The notes: generated by a model not told the origin, from the sequence alone. A stretch of 64,000 nt of DNA from Dugong dugon (GCA_030035585.1 CM057477.1:57765447-57829446); one strand, 5' to 3'. Positions 42,774-53,394 are shown, numbered from the stretch's first letter. Numbers and translations are program-made.

Positions 42774-43622
42774 TCAAAGAACTCCCTTTAATAATTCTTG
42801 TAAGTTTGGTTTGACTTTTGCATATTCCTTTAGTTTCTGTTTATCTGGAAATGACCTAATTTCACCATCAAATTTGAATGAGAGTTTTGCAGGATATATT
42901 ATTCTTGGCTGACAATTTTTTTCTTTCAAGATATTATATATGTCATCCCATTGCCTTCTTGCCTGCATGGTTTCTGCCGAATAATCTGAGCTTAGTCTTA
43001 TTGTTTCTCCTCTGTATGTGACTTCTTGTTTTTCACGAGCTGCTCTCAGGATTCTTTGTTTGTCTTTAGTTTTAGCGAGTGTGCATATGATATGTCTTGG
43101 TGATTTTCTTTTGGGGTCTCTTCTATATGAGGTTCGTTGAGCTTCTTGGATGGCCAGCTTTTGATTTTTCATGATATTGGGAAAGTTTTCTGCCAGCAGT
43201 TCGTCAATGATCCTCTCTGTGTTTTCTGTTTTCTCCCCCTGTTCTGGTATGCAAATCACTCGTAAGTTTTTGCTTTTAATTGTGTCCCACATAACTCTCA
43301 GGGTCTCTTCATTTTTCTTTGTTCTTTTTTCTGAGTTTTCCTGAAACAGAGTTGTATCCAAGTGTTTGTCTTCAGTTCCACTGATCCTGTCTTCCATGGT
43401 TTCAGATCTACTTCTCAGCCTTTCTATGACACCGTTCCAATAGGGCGTGCCTTCACAGCTTGGTGGTGTGATGTCAAGTGCACGGTGCAGGTAGGTAGGG
43501 TGCAGCAGGAAGATGGTTATGTGTGAAGCTAAGCTGGATATGGGAGAGAGGAGAGAGGAGCAGGAGCAAAAAGCATACAAACATAAAAGAATGCTAGGGG
43601 AGCTTGTCGTTGGAATGTACAT
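42774..43622 (-). CDS. L1 ORF1: RNA-binding chaperone protein, N-terminus atypical
   Basis: An open frame of 282 codons. Residues from about 70 on are L1 ORF1p: a coiled-coil stretch (RLRSRSETMEDRISGTEDK, KKNEETLRVMWDTIKSKN), the RRM-like core (NLRVICIPEQGE, IQEAQRTSYRRDPKRKSPRH) and the C-terminal domain (RILRAAREKQEVTYRGETI, SAETMQARRQWDDIYNIL, QPRIIYPAKLSFKFDGEIR). Known role: a trimeric protein that coats L1 RNA and acts as a nucleic-acid chaperone. The first ~65 residues are hydrophobic and Ser/Pro-rich, unlike a coiled coil, and the total is shorter than the ~338 of human ORF1p. The true start may be elsewhere or the coiled coil partly lost; the ATG at 43622 is only the first in frame. 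Confidence 0.85.
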   Translation of the reverse strand: MYIPTTSSPSILLCLYAFCSCSSLLSPISSLASHITIFLLHPTYLHRALDITPPSCEGTPYWNGVIERLRSRSETMEDRISGTEDKHLDTTLFQENSEKRTKKNEETLRVMWDTIKSKNLRVICIPEQGEKTENTERIIDELLAENFPNIMKNQKLAIQEAQRTSYRRDPKRKSPRHIICTLAKTKDKQRILRAAREKQEVTYRGETIRLSSDYSAETMQARRQWDDIYNILKEKNCQPRIIYPAKLSFKFDGEIRSFPDKQKLKEYAKVKPNLQELLKGVL

Positions 43623-44999
43623 ATGAGAGCCTATGGGATGGAGGAAACCAGAAGGGGGAAGAGAAAGAAAAGGAAAGAATGAACAAATAAAAATCAGAAA
43701 AGTTAAAGAACTGCAAAGTTCCCAGGGATCCCACCGATGCAGCTATGAGGTCTGGGGGAGTCGGTTTCAGTTTTCACAGCACAGCCTGGCCAGAAGGTAC
43801 AGAGGCATACATAGCCTGGTATTCAGGGATCAGAAAGAGAAGGAAGAGATAGAGAGACGAGAAATTAAGCAATGAAGAAAGACAAAAGGGAAAAAGAGGG
43901 AAAAGATGACAAAACTAATCAAAAAAGAAGAAAAATAAAATTAAAAAAAAAAAAAAAAGCAACACCAGCAGTCAGTGCCAACAAATGGGCCCCAGAGAGC
44001 CCCCACTCAGGGGCGCGAATTCCAAGCAGCCAGCAGTCTCGGGGTTAAGAGACCATGGCCACAGGAAGAAGAGAGGCGAATGAACAAAGGCCCCGGGATC
44101 TCACCAGCACAGCAGCCCAGACCTGGAATCCACCACATGCCCGAACACAGCCCCACAGCCCCGCCGGAGAGAGCAAAGACGGCGCTCGGAACCAGGCACC
44201 CAAGCAAAAGGAGGGGGAGGCAGCGAGAGGCAAGTGAGAAACCAGAAGAAGCAGAAAATGCCACACCAACAGCCGACAAATGGGACCCAGAGAGCCCCCA
44301 CTCAGGGGCGTGAATTCCAAGCAGCCGGCAGTCTCGGGGTTAAGAGACCGTGGCCACGGGAAGTAGAGGGGCGAACGAACAAAGGCCCCGGGATCTCACC
44401 AGCGCGGCAGCCCAGACCTGGAAGCAGCCACACGCCCGAACGCAGCCCCACAGCCCCGCAGGAGAGAGCAAAGATGGCACTCGGAACCAGGCACCCAGGC
44501 AAAAGGAGGGGGAGGCGACAGAAAAAGCTTCGCCAGCAGCCAGCAAACAGCTCTCAGAAAGCCGCCAGCCCGGGTGCGCGGAATCCAAGCACTGGCGCCC
44601 CCCAGCCCAGGGACCCTGGCCACGGAAAGCAGGGGGGCCCCAGCCGAGGCGGAGAGGGGTGGGGGGTGGGAAAGCGCGCACCACAGTTTACCGGTGTTCT
44701 GTCTCCCACTGGACGCTCTGCGAGGCTGCTCTCCCGTTCGCTGGTCTCCGATAGGAATCCAAGATGGTGGATCCACGCTGCGTTAGCTGGTAAGGAATCT
44801 CTGCATGAGTCTCTCCTCGCTCTCCGTTCTCTTTTAGTATTCTCACTCCGTTTGGTGTTTGGCTGAGTTCTTTATCTCTTCATTTGGTGTTCTAGGGTTT
44901 CAGGATTGTTGATTCTCTGTTAGGCTTAGTTTTTCGGATCTTTGCTGTGGAGGGACGGCGTGGTGCTTCTGCCTAGAGCGCCATCTTGCCCCGCCTCCT
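43623..44999 (-). promoter_or_regulatory. L1 5' UTR/promoter with tandem monomers
   Basis: The GC-rich leader of the L1. A block beginning ACAAATGGG(C/A)CCCAGAGAG repeats at 43981 and 44276 (period 295), with a diverged third unit near 44544. The outermost 430 bases are single copy and start with the YY1-like CAAGATGGC. Plus-strand open frames here are an effect of base composition. Tandem 5' UTR monomers act as promoters in rodent L1; the same role here is inference. Confidence 0.8.
43981..44600 (-). repeat. L1 5' UTR tandem repeat, two full units and one partial
   Basis: Shared blocks in order in both full units: ACTCAGGGGCG, GTCTCGGGGTTAAGAGACC, GGCCCCGGGATCTCACCAGC, AGACCTGGAA, AAAAGGAGGGGGAGGC. 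By eye the two units are about 90 percent alike. The third starts CAGCTCTCAGAAAGCCGCC and is much more diverged. Confidence 0.88.
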
Positions 45000-45027
45000 G
45001 GACAACTTTGTTTATTTTGTCCACGTT

Positions 45028-45453
45028 TGTGTTAGTCTCCCAGTGCTGCCATAACAGAAATACCACAAGTGAGTGGCTTTAAAGAACAGAAATTTATTTT
45101 CTCATAGTTCAGGTGTCCTGAAGTCCAAATTCAGGGCATCGGCTCTAGGGGAGGTCTTTCCTTGTCCTTTTCAGCTTCTAGTAGCCAGCAATCCTGGACG
45201 TTCCTGGCTTGTAGATGCATCTGTCTCCATGGTCATCTGACAGTGTCCATCTTACCTCTGTATCTGTGTGCCTTTGTGTCTAATCTGTTCTTTTTATAAC
45301 TCAGAAGTGATTACATTTAGGACACACCCGACACCGATATGACCTCATTAGCATAACAAAGAAAACCCTATTTCTAAACAGGATTTCATCCACAGGTATA
45401 GGGGTTAGAATTCCAACACGTTATTTTGGGAGGGGGCACAATTCTATCCATAA
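45028..45453 (-). mobile_element. solo LTR, ERVL-MaLR
   Basis: TGTGTTAGTCTCCCAGTGCT start, CATAGTTCAGGTGTCCTGA, AATTCTATCCATAATG end. It lies 28 bases from the 5' end of the L1. Non-coding fossil. Confidence 0.85.
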
Positions 45454-45455
45454 TG

Positions 45456-48336
45456 TCCTTCTAAACCCTAATCCAGGGTAAAGACCATGTTGTCCTCTCC
45501 AAATGGTGCCAAATGACCATTGCCTCAATAAATGAACAGATACGCAAAGACAAAGATTGATGATCTGGGTAGCCGTTTCAATCCTCTGCTCCTCCTGGAA
45601 GCTGACTGTGGTTTCTCATTCTGTCTTCTTATGGTACAGCATTTATCTCAGTTCTGAGCTTCCTGACAGCCAATGCATAAAGGGAAACCATAAAGGCTAC
45701 CATATTCCTTGTCTGAAAAAAAGCAAAACTTTCCATTCTTTAATAGAGACCAACTTTTTCTCCTGCTAAAAAATTATAAAAGGAATTCATCACATGCATT
45801 TTTTACTCAAGGAACATTGAACAATATAATGGGCAGTATCTTTAAGCAGTTTTTACAGAAGCTACAGAAAGATTCTTCACTTCACTGTGTCTAGTATTAA
45901 TGTTTAGAAGAAAAAGATGAAGACCTAGCACTAAAACATGATTCATGAAAGAGGTTCTGTTGGGAAAAGCTAGGCTAATGGGTACCATATTTGAAGCTTT
46001 CTGGTGATCAAGATACAGCTGAGCACACATAGAGGAGAGACCACATGTCTGTCAACTCTATTTCTCAAATATCAATGGTCTCAGCCAGGCCTTTGACAGG
46101 AGCTAAATGACAGCCCAAAATTGGATTCTCTGATGAAAGCCTGGAAAACTCCCACTTATTCAAGGGAAGCTATTTGTAGCACGTAAACTCTTGCCAGAAT
46201 GAGAGGAGAATTTGGCCCAGTAAACAAAAACATAGAAAATAAATGCTCAGAAATTGTAGGATGGGGAGAGGTTATGGATTGATTTTCCAGCCCTGCGTTT
46301 GGCTCCACTGCACAGTATAGAGATGCTCCAAACAAAAAGTTACCAGCGTGTGGGCTTACCACTGCCCCCCAAGCGTTCTAAGACAGAAAGAAAATCTGTC
46401 CTTCTACGGCTTTGTGTCAAAAAACACTATTCACGTTTTCCCTCAGCCTCTACCTACAAAGACAAACAGGAATGTGTAAGAAATTAAGCCTCTAGAAAAT
46501 GGGATTTAGGGGGGAAACTGTCAAAGGAAAAGTAAGGTTCCTAATAGCTAACAGTCCTGTAGAATGTTAAACACAGTCTAAGATTTCGTTTTAGTCAGAG
46601 CTCTGTTGCAAGGGGGAAGCAGAGCAGCAGATAACAGTTCAAATTAGGCAGGCATCAGGCCAAGCAATGCAGCTCTAATTCCATCACCGCTCTACAAAAT
46701 CTGAGCATGGAAAAGCTCAAGTTCAGTTACAAGAACAATCATTAAAGGAGTTATCAGAACCCCAGACTTCCAAAATGATAAAAGAAGCAAAAAAAATAGT
46801 TGCCATAATTATTTTCACATCGTTGTCTACCAAATATTGACTTCCTTGATATAAAGAAAATGAAAGAACACTAACTTCTAAACTAAAGCTGCTAGAAAAA
46901 CATCAGCCAAGCAGTTTTCTAGAGCAAAGTAAGTGGATGTTGCTTCAGTATATTGATTGATATATAATCCAAACATATTGACTTATGTGTAATTAACAAA
47001 AGAGTTTAATTAATCTGCTGATTGAAAATGTCATCAATCTTATTCAAATGAATTTTAATTCAAATATAATATCATTATGAGTATTATGCTCAAGTAATTT
47101 CATTTAATTAATCATAAAACTCATTCTCACATATGCCTTCAGCCTCAATAAATCATAAAATAGATGACACATTTTCCTTCTAGGAGAAAATTAAAGATAT
47201 CAGTTTGAAGCACTTTATTTTATTTTATATTATTGCTTGATGTGTACTGAAATGAAAATTAAATGTTTCAAAAGATACCTTCTTTCCTTTACTCTCCGCT
47301 TACATAGTCATATAGGACAAGTCTTTTGTGAGCATTTCTGTATCCATGAATACAATTCTCTCAAATATTTTAAAAGGAAGGTTGTGTTTTCTCAGGCTTG
47401 AGGAATATCTGAGTTTGTTTTTTCTGAAAACTTGGCAGAAAAACAAGGACCAGCGACTGGATAATCATTCAAATGACAAGTCTTCATTAGGTTGAATTAC
47501 TGAAATGAAACTATTTCAGTAATTGTCATTCTGCTCTCATCCTGTATAGCTAGCTAAAATGAACAAAATACACTTTGGGTCTAGAAAGCAGATCCTGCAA
47601 AGCCAATTAATGCTCCCAAACTGGTAGGATACTAATTAGCAATTATTTCTGCCCAGTGATGCCCAGGCATCCAAGCTTGCTAAATTTTCCCCTAGTCTAA
47701 GTGAGTATTTTATTTCCTAAACCACCTGAGTACACTCATTGAATAGTGATCATTCTTTCTAGGGTATTTTACAGAATATGTATCTGTACTATACAAAACG
47801 CCCGCCTTTCTCATCCCTGAGAAAGACAAGCTGTGTGCAGATGAAGAAAAACGGAAGCAGTGACAAATGTCACTAAGCTATAATGGAACAACCTGATAAG
47901 CGTGAGAAAGCAGTAAGGAGACATTCGGTTGCAAAGGGAGGTGGTGTTTAGGGAGAGAAGTGAGGAAGAAACAGCAGGCAGAAAGAATGGGGTGGAATTA
48001 CCTGTTTTCTGCCTCCGTCTTCCCACCCACGTGAGTCAATTTGCAGTTCATACAGTGAGACCTAATTAAACCAAAACTCACTTTCCAGGAACCCTCAAAT
48101 CACTTCTTGATCCCGTTGTCTTCAGTAATCGAAATGCCAAGAGAGCTTCCTTGGTCTGAAGGAAGGCAAATCTAATTTAGAGAAGATTCTAATGCATTTT
48201 CAGGATGCTTGGATTGTCAACATCACTCTCATTTCCTGTAAGCACAGTTTTCCTAAAATAAATAGATAAATTCAATGGCTTTTTACCCTCCAGAGGAAAA
48301 GCTTAACATAAGAGGTGGTGTAAAAAAATATCAAAA
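45456..48336. other. longest repeat-poor block; nothing recognised
   Basis: About 2.9 kb with no SINE, LINE or LTR that I can identify, AT-rich especially at 46900-47300. A perfect 12-bp inverted repeat (AATTACTGAAAT, 47495-47506 and 47513-47524) with a 6-base loop is present. No frame over about 71 codons. Absence of young insertions makes this the best candidate here for conserved regulatory sequence. Confidence 0.45.
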
Positions 48337-48532
48337 GGAGCCCTGGTGGTGTAGCAGTTAAGCACTCAGTTGATAACGTAAACGTCAGTGGTTCAAACCC
48401 AGGAGCAGCTCTGTGGGAGAAAGACCTGGTGATCTGCTTCTGTAAAGATTACAGCCTTGGAAAGCGGGTGTGGCAGTTCTGCTCTGTTCTATAGGGTTGC
48501 TATGAGTTAGAATCAACTCGACAGCAACAGGT
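48337..48532 (+). mobile_element. AfroSINE with middle block
   Basis: GAGCCCTGGTGGTGTAGCAG head, CGTCAGTGGTTCAAACCC, GTAAAGATTACAGCCTTGG, TATGAGTTAGAATCAACTC. Confidence 0.93.
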
Positions 48533-48983
48533 TCATTTTATAGAAATATCCTTTTTATTCATAATCTATGAAGACCTTTAATTTGATACATGAAAGTTTT
48601 ACAACACCCACTAGTAAACAACGGTCCTCATGATTTTTAATTTACGTGATTTTTACCTTTATTAAATTAAATTTAACACTTAGTTACTGAGCACCCATGA
48701 TATACAAGGTAGTAAGCTGTGAGATACAGGGAACGCAGATATAAAATAGCCCCTCTCTCAAAAATTTTGCCATTAAGTTGGGAGAATGAGAATAGGGAAT
48801 AAACTAAAACAAGTAGACAAGTTAACAACTCTAGTAAAGGCACAATAATGTAAGGGCCTGTTATGGACTGAACTGTGTCCCCCCAAAGTTATATTGAAGT
48901 CCTAACCCCTGTACCTGTAAATAAGACTCTGTTTGGAAATAGGGGTTTGCTTTTGTCATGTTAACGAGGTCATGCAGGAGTGG

Positions 48984-49355
48984 TTGTTGGCGGCTCTGGA
49001 GTTGATTTTTGATTCATAGACTCATAGATGTCTTATAAAAAGCAACCCCAAGTGACAGAGTAGAATTGTCCCATAGGGTTTCCAAGGCTGTAATCTTTAT
49101 GGAAGCAGATCACGGAGTCTTTCTCTCACAGAGTCACCAAGTGGGTTTAAACTGTCAACCTTTTGGATAGCAGCCAAGCTCTTAACAGTTTTGCTACCTG
49201 GTGGTGCAGTGGTTAAGAGCTGGGCTGCTAACCGAAAGGTAGGCAGTTCGAATCCACCAGCCGCTCCTTGGAATCCCTATGGGGGCAGTTCTACTCTGTC
49301 CTATAGGGTCACTATGAGTCAGAATCCACTCAATTGTTTTCACCACCAGGGATCC
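48984..49355 (-). mobile_element. AfroSINE nested in LTR, itself interrupted
   Basis: GGAGTTGATTTTTGATTCAT tail, CCCATAGGGTTTCCAAGGC, CCTTTTGGATAGCAGCC head to about 49193. The last head bases, CACCACCAGGGATCC, resume at 49341 after the next SINE. Confidence 0.85.
49194..49340 (+). mobile_element. AfroSINE, short type, inside another AfroSINE
   Basis: CTGGTGGTGCAGTGGTTAAG head, GGCAGTTCGAATCCACC, GGTCACTATGAGTCAGAATC. GTTTTGC/GTTTTCA around it fit a short target duplication in the host SINE. Confidence 0.9.
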
Positions 49356-49368
49356 TTATATAGGAGTA

Positions 49369-49519
49369 ACCAAAAACAACAAATCAAACTCATTGCCATA
49401 GAGTCAATTCTGACTTATAGCGACCCTATAGGACATGGAAGAACTGCCCCATAGAGTCTCCAAGGAGCACCTTTTGGTTAGCAGCCATAGCTCTTAACCA
49501 CTGCACCACCAGGGTTTCC
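49369..49519 (-). mobile_element. AfroSINE with perfect 12-bp target duplication
   Basis: CATTGCCATAGAGTCAATTC tail, CATAGAGTCTCCAAGGAGC, CACTGCACCACCAGGG head. TATATAGGAGTA flanks it at 49357-49368 and 49520-49531. Confidence 0.94.
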
Positions 49520-50059
49520 TATATAGGAGTAGGGTGGGTCTTAACTTGATCCTTTCTGAGTGATGTCTTATAAAAAGTGGGAATAGACACGGAGAGACCC
49601 ACACACAGGGAAGACAGACATCAAGGAACTCCTAGAGCTACTGACAGAACCAATGCCCTGATTTGGACTTCTAACCTCCAGAATTGTGAGACAATAAATT
49701 CTTGTCCTTTAAAACCACCCCGCTGGAGTAGTTTTTGTTACGGCAGTACTAGGTAACTAAAAGGTGACTAAGACAGGGCCATAAAAAGATACAAATGAAC
49801 TGAGATACAGCGTCAAAGAGGGCGAGGTGATACCTGGTTTCTTTACGAGAAAAGAAGGGAGGAAAGATTTCATTAGATCATTCAAAAATCATGCTCTGAG
49901 TGGCTCCCACAGTCCAAGTCCTGAGCCAGGTACAAGAGAGGCACACAGTGGTGACTAAACCAAGCAGAAGGGAAAAATAATTACCAGCTTGAGTGGGAGA
50001 TTTTTTTCTCTTTCTTTATACTCCTATTTCTACATGCTTGCCAGTGCTTGAAAGTGTCA

Positions 50060-51730
50060 AACTTGATTTTTTGATAAGCAGAAAGGTTAAAAAATGTTGT
50101 TTTAATTTGCATTTTCCAGTAACTACTGATATTGAGAATTTTTCTTATTTCTTATATTTATTGTCCATTTGCATCTCTACTGTGATTTGACTTTTTAAAT
50201 CCTTCGACTTTTTTTTCTATTTTCTATTTGTCTTCTTCATATTCATTTGCAGGAATTTTTTTGTTTGTTTATTCTGGATACTGATCCTTCATCATGTACA
50301 CAGAAAATATCTCCTCTTTGTCCAGAGATTGTTTTTAAGCCTTGTTTTTGGGGTACTTTGCCTTGATGCAGTCACGTTTATCTACCTTTCCCTTTATGGA
50401 TTATGCTTTTGATCTTTTTAGAGAATATTTTCCTTATCCCAGGTTCACAATTTTTCTATATATTTACTTTTTTTCCTGGTAGTTTCAGAGTTTCATTTTT
50501 CACATTTATGTATGGAGTTGGTGTGTGGTGTGAAATAGTAAGCTAATTTCCATTTTTTTCCACGTGGTAAGCCAATTGTCTCAACACCATGGATATTATG
50601 TTCTTTTTGTTGTTGTGTGCTGTCAAGTCGATTCCAACTCACAGCGACCGTATGGGACAGAGTAGAATTGCCCCATAGGGTTTCCAAGGCTGTAAATCTT
50701 TACAGAAACAGATTGCCACATCTTTCTCACTCCGACCTTTTGGTTAGCAGCCAAGAGCTTAACCACTGTGCCACCAGAGCTACTTATGTATATTATAGGG
50801 TATCTTTTCCTCTCTGGTTTTGATGCCACTTCAGTAACAAACCAAGTTCCATGCCTAAGTTGGTTCCTGAACTCTATTTCATTCCACTGATCTATTTGTA
50901 AATCCCTCCACCAACCTCATGCCGTTTTAATGCTAAGTACTTTGTAGTAAATATTTGGTAAGGTGTATATCTCCTTATTCTTTTACAAAACTGTCTTAGT
51001 TTATCCTGTACCTTTATTCATCCATATGAATTTTAAAATCACTTACAAAAGGTTTCAAAGCATTCTTTGGAGTCTTTGATTGGGATTGCATTGCATGTAT
51101 AGATAAATATAAGGATAATTTACATCTTTAATTAGCTGTAATTACAAAGTCAGCTTCTCTTATCCATGAACATGATTTACCTCTCACTTATTCAGATCTC
51201 ATTTTGTGTCCGTCACTAATACTTTGTAATTTTCTCCATTAAGATCTTGCCTATTTTTGTTATGCTTATTCTCAGGAACTTTTTGTAAAATTAATTTTGT
51301 AAATTGTATTTTATCATGTATCAATTGTATTTTATTGTATATTTGACCATTTCTGCATGTAACTGTCAGGTTTTGCTTTAATTCAGGGCTGTATAGTTAG
51401 GTTCATGTTGTCTGTGGATTGTTCCTTGTATTTGTATGAAGTTTTCCTCTGTGTATTCTTTAAACTTATTCATCTTAAATTTTATTAATTCTATTTTGTT
51501 TTGTCTGACATTAATATTGCTGTGCCAGCTTTCTTTTGGTTTAATATTTGCCTGGTACATCTTTTTCCTTCATTTAATATTGATGTTTCTATGTTCTTTA
51601 ACTGTAGAGACATTTCTTCTAAACCACACATTCACACATTGGTGGATTACTTTTTTAACTCCTAAGTGCCTGCCTGTCTTTTAAAAAGTGAATTTAGTCT
51701 CTTTATTTTTGTTTTGATTACAAAAACATT
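50060..51730 (-). mobile_element. ancient L1M ORF2 fragment, split by an AfroSINE
   Basis: Reversed ORF2 DNA: AATTTGCATTTTCCAGTAAC, TTGATTGGGATTGCATTGC, ACTTTGTAATTTTCTCC and TTGCTGTGCCAGCTTTCTTT. Many stops on the minus strand. The AfroSINE at 50601-50783 interrupts it. Confidence 0.72.
50601..50783 (-). mobile_element. AfroSINE, short type, nested in L1M
   Basis: TGTTGTTGTGTGCTGTCAAG tail, CCCATAGGGTTTCCAAGGCT, CGACCTTTTGGTTAGCAGCC head, TGTGCCACCAGAGC end. Confidence 0.93.
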
Positions 51731-52086
51731 TGGTGTAGCAATTAGAATGCCTTCGGCTTCAGGTAATAAACCATCTTAACTATATTGGCTTTAACTGGAA
51801 GGAAACCCATTATCTCACATAATTTGAAGTCCAGAGGTAGGGCAGATTTCAGGTACAATATGATCAATGGCTCAATGGTATCCTCAAGGACCCAGGACCT
51901 TTCCACTTCTCTACTCTGCCATCCTCAGCTTCATCCAAAGCTAGCTTCCCTCATGGCTGCAAGGAGTTTGCCAGAGGCAATTGGGACTATATGCTTCTAA
52001 CCTATTGTCGATGAGTTGACTCTGACTCATAGCTACATGCTTCTAGCAGGAGGGAAAGAAAACCTCTCCCCTAAGTGTGAGTAAAA
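51731..52086. other. unique sequence; tiny SINE/RTE tail piece
   Basis: TGTCGATGAGTTGACTCTGA at 52006-52025 is a short reversed AfroSINE/RTE tail. Nothing else recognised. Confidence 0.4.
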
Positions 52087-52088
52087 GA

Positions 52089-52267
52089 GGCCTGGTTGCA
52101 CAGTGGTTAAGCGCTCGGCTGCTATCTGAAAAGTCAGGGGCTTGAACTCACCAGCCGCTCTGTGGGAGAAAGATGTGGCAGTCTGCTTCCGTAAAGATTA
52201 CAGCCTTGGAAACCCTATGGAGCAGTTCTACTCTGTCCTATGAGTCGACTCAATGGCAGTAGGTTTT
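52089..52267 (+). mobile_element. AfroSINE with middle block
   Basis: GGCCTGGTTGCACAGTGG head, AGATGTGGCAGTCTGCTTCC, TTACAGCCTTGGAAACCC; tail shortened. Confidence 0.92.
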
Positions 52268-52458
52268 TTAACCACAGATAGTGCGAAAGGTTAACACGCT
52301 TGGCTGCTAACTGAAAGGCTGAAGGTTCAAACCCACCCAGAGGCACCTCGGAAGAAAGGCCTGCTGACCTACTTCCAAAAAAGCAGCCACTGAAAACTCA
52401 AAGAAGCACAGTTCTACTCTGACACACATGGAGTTGCCATGAGTTGGAATCAACTTGT
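52268..52458 (+). mobile_element. AfroSINE, tRNA-Asn-like type
   Basis: GTGCGAAAGGTTAACACGCT, GGTTCAAACCCACCCAGAGG, GAAGAAAGGCCTGCTGACC, CCATGAGTTGGAATCAACTT. It follows the previous SINE directly. Confidence 0.93.
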
Positions 52459-53042
52459 GTTAGTAACCATACAGTACAAATTATTTCCTTCAGTTGGGTT
52501 AGGCCACTTTAGGACACTTCCATCCCCTCTTGCTTCCAGGTCCCCACCCTGAACATCAAGAGTCGTCCTGGTCACCCAGAACTGATCGTGTGGAAGAAAA
52601 CAGACGTTAATGTGACAAATCAACCTCGTCCACACTTTAGGATTTATTTCTACCATCATATCTTGTATTTTCCACTTGCTTTTCTTTCATTTTAGGTTGC
52701 ATATTCTCTTGTCCTGGTTTCTGTTGATTGATCATGTTTTCTTTATTTCTCTTTACTCATTTCAAGTTCTACAGTCTATGTTCACTCCTATAGTAATTAC
52801 ACCTAAATTTTTCATATATACACTTAAATTTTTCTATCAAAGGCTAAAGTTAATACATGTCTCTGTCTTCCTGTCAGACTAAAGGAGGGTTTCTGCACCC
52901 TTTAACTCCCCACAAATTTCCCCCACTTAACTCCCCTGCTATTATTGCTTTTGATATTTTGGTTCCATTTTATTTAAAGCATATATTATGAGTAATATTA
53001 TTACTATTCTCATTCGTTTTCATGTCAATTACTACTGTGTTT
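52459..53042. other. unique sequence, nothing recognised
   Basis: No repeat family or coding pattern that I can support. Confidence 0.4.
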
Positions 53043-53243
53043 TTTGTTAGTTACTGTCAAGTTGATTCCGACTCATGGTGACCCCACGTGTGCAGAGTAC
53101 AGCTGTGTTCCATAGGGTTTTCATGGTTGCAGTGTTATGGAAGCAGATCTCCAGGCCTATCTTCCAAGGCGCCTCTGGGTGGGTTCAAGCTGCCGCGTTT
53201 CACTTAGCAGTCGAGCGCTTACTGTTTGTGCCAACCAGGGACT
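53043..53243 (-). mobile_element. AfroSINE, tRNA-Asn-like type
   Basis: TTACTGTCAAGTTGATTCCG tail, CTTCCAAGGCGCCTCTGGG body, GTGCCAACCAGGGAC head. Confidence 0.92.
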
Positions 53244-53259
53244 TAGTTTAGGCTACCAG

Positions 53260-53366
53260 TCTTTCTTACCTGGGAACTTTATTTCTAGTAACAAACTGTG
53301 TAGACTTAAATTGTGTTTTAACAAGAAAGGTTTGTTATTAGAAATAAAGTTTTCAGGTAAGGAAGA
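53260..53366 (+). repeat. long uninterrupted inverted repeat (hairpin)
   Basis: Arms 53260-53296 and 53330-53366 pair over 37 consecutive positions as plus-strand RNA: 33 Watson-Crick pairs and 4 G-U wobbles, with no bulge. The loop is 33 nt (53297-53329). As minus-strand RNA the four wobbles become A-C mismatches. The layout resembles a palindromic MITE or a miRNA precursor; the sequence matches neither MADE1 nor any miRNA that I recall. Confidence 0.85.
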
Positions 53367-53394
53367 GCGAATCACTGAGACCATTTTGGAAGTC

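Larger units (their letters stand above)
37547..44999 (-). mobile_element. near full-length L1 LINE
   Basis: Read on the minus strand, the element starts at 44999 with AGGAGGCGGGGCAAGATGGC, which holds a YY1-type CAAGATGGC site as in other mammalian L1 promoters. It then has a ~1.4 kb GC-rich 5' UTR with tandem monomers, ORF1, a ~455-bp spacer, ORF2 of about 1,275 codon positions, and a ~0.9 kb 3' UTR with a T24 run on the plus strand (37882-37905). ORF1 is open but ORF2 carries a few stops and a frameshift, so the copy cannot move by itself. I see no clear target duplication because the 3' side is a mosaic. Divergence is low enough that it inserted within afrotherian history. Confidence 0.92.
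48859..49775 (+). mobile_element. solo LTR, ERVL-MaLR, split by three AfroSINEs
   Basis: TGTTATGGACTGAACTGTG start and GGTGACTAAGACA end. The left half ends at about 48983 (GCAGGAGTGG) and the right half resumes at 49532 (GGGTGGGTCTTAACTTG). Non-coding fossil. Confidence 0.85.

Noticed and set aside
43981-44600. CRISPR-like or satellite array
   Set aside because: Units of ~295 bases directly abut each other and lie inside an L1 5' UTR; there are no spacers and the genome is mammalian.
44234-44866. 210-codon plus-strand frame rich in Pro, Arg and Gln
   Set aside because: It is the antisense of the GC-rich monomeric L1 5' UTR; the duplicated peptide blocks mirror the tandem DNA repeat.
47495-47524. 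Small 12-bp perfect hairpin as a terminator or RNA element
   Set aside because: Such short AT-rich palindromes are expected by chance in 64 kb and intrinsic terminators do not apply here.
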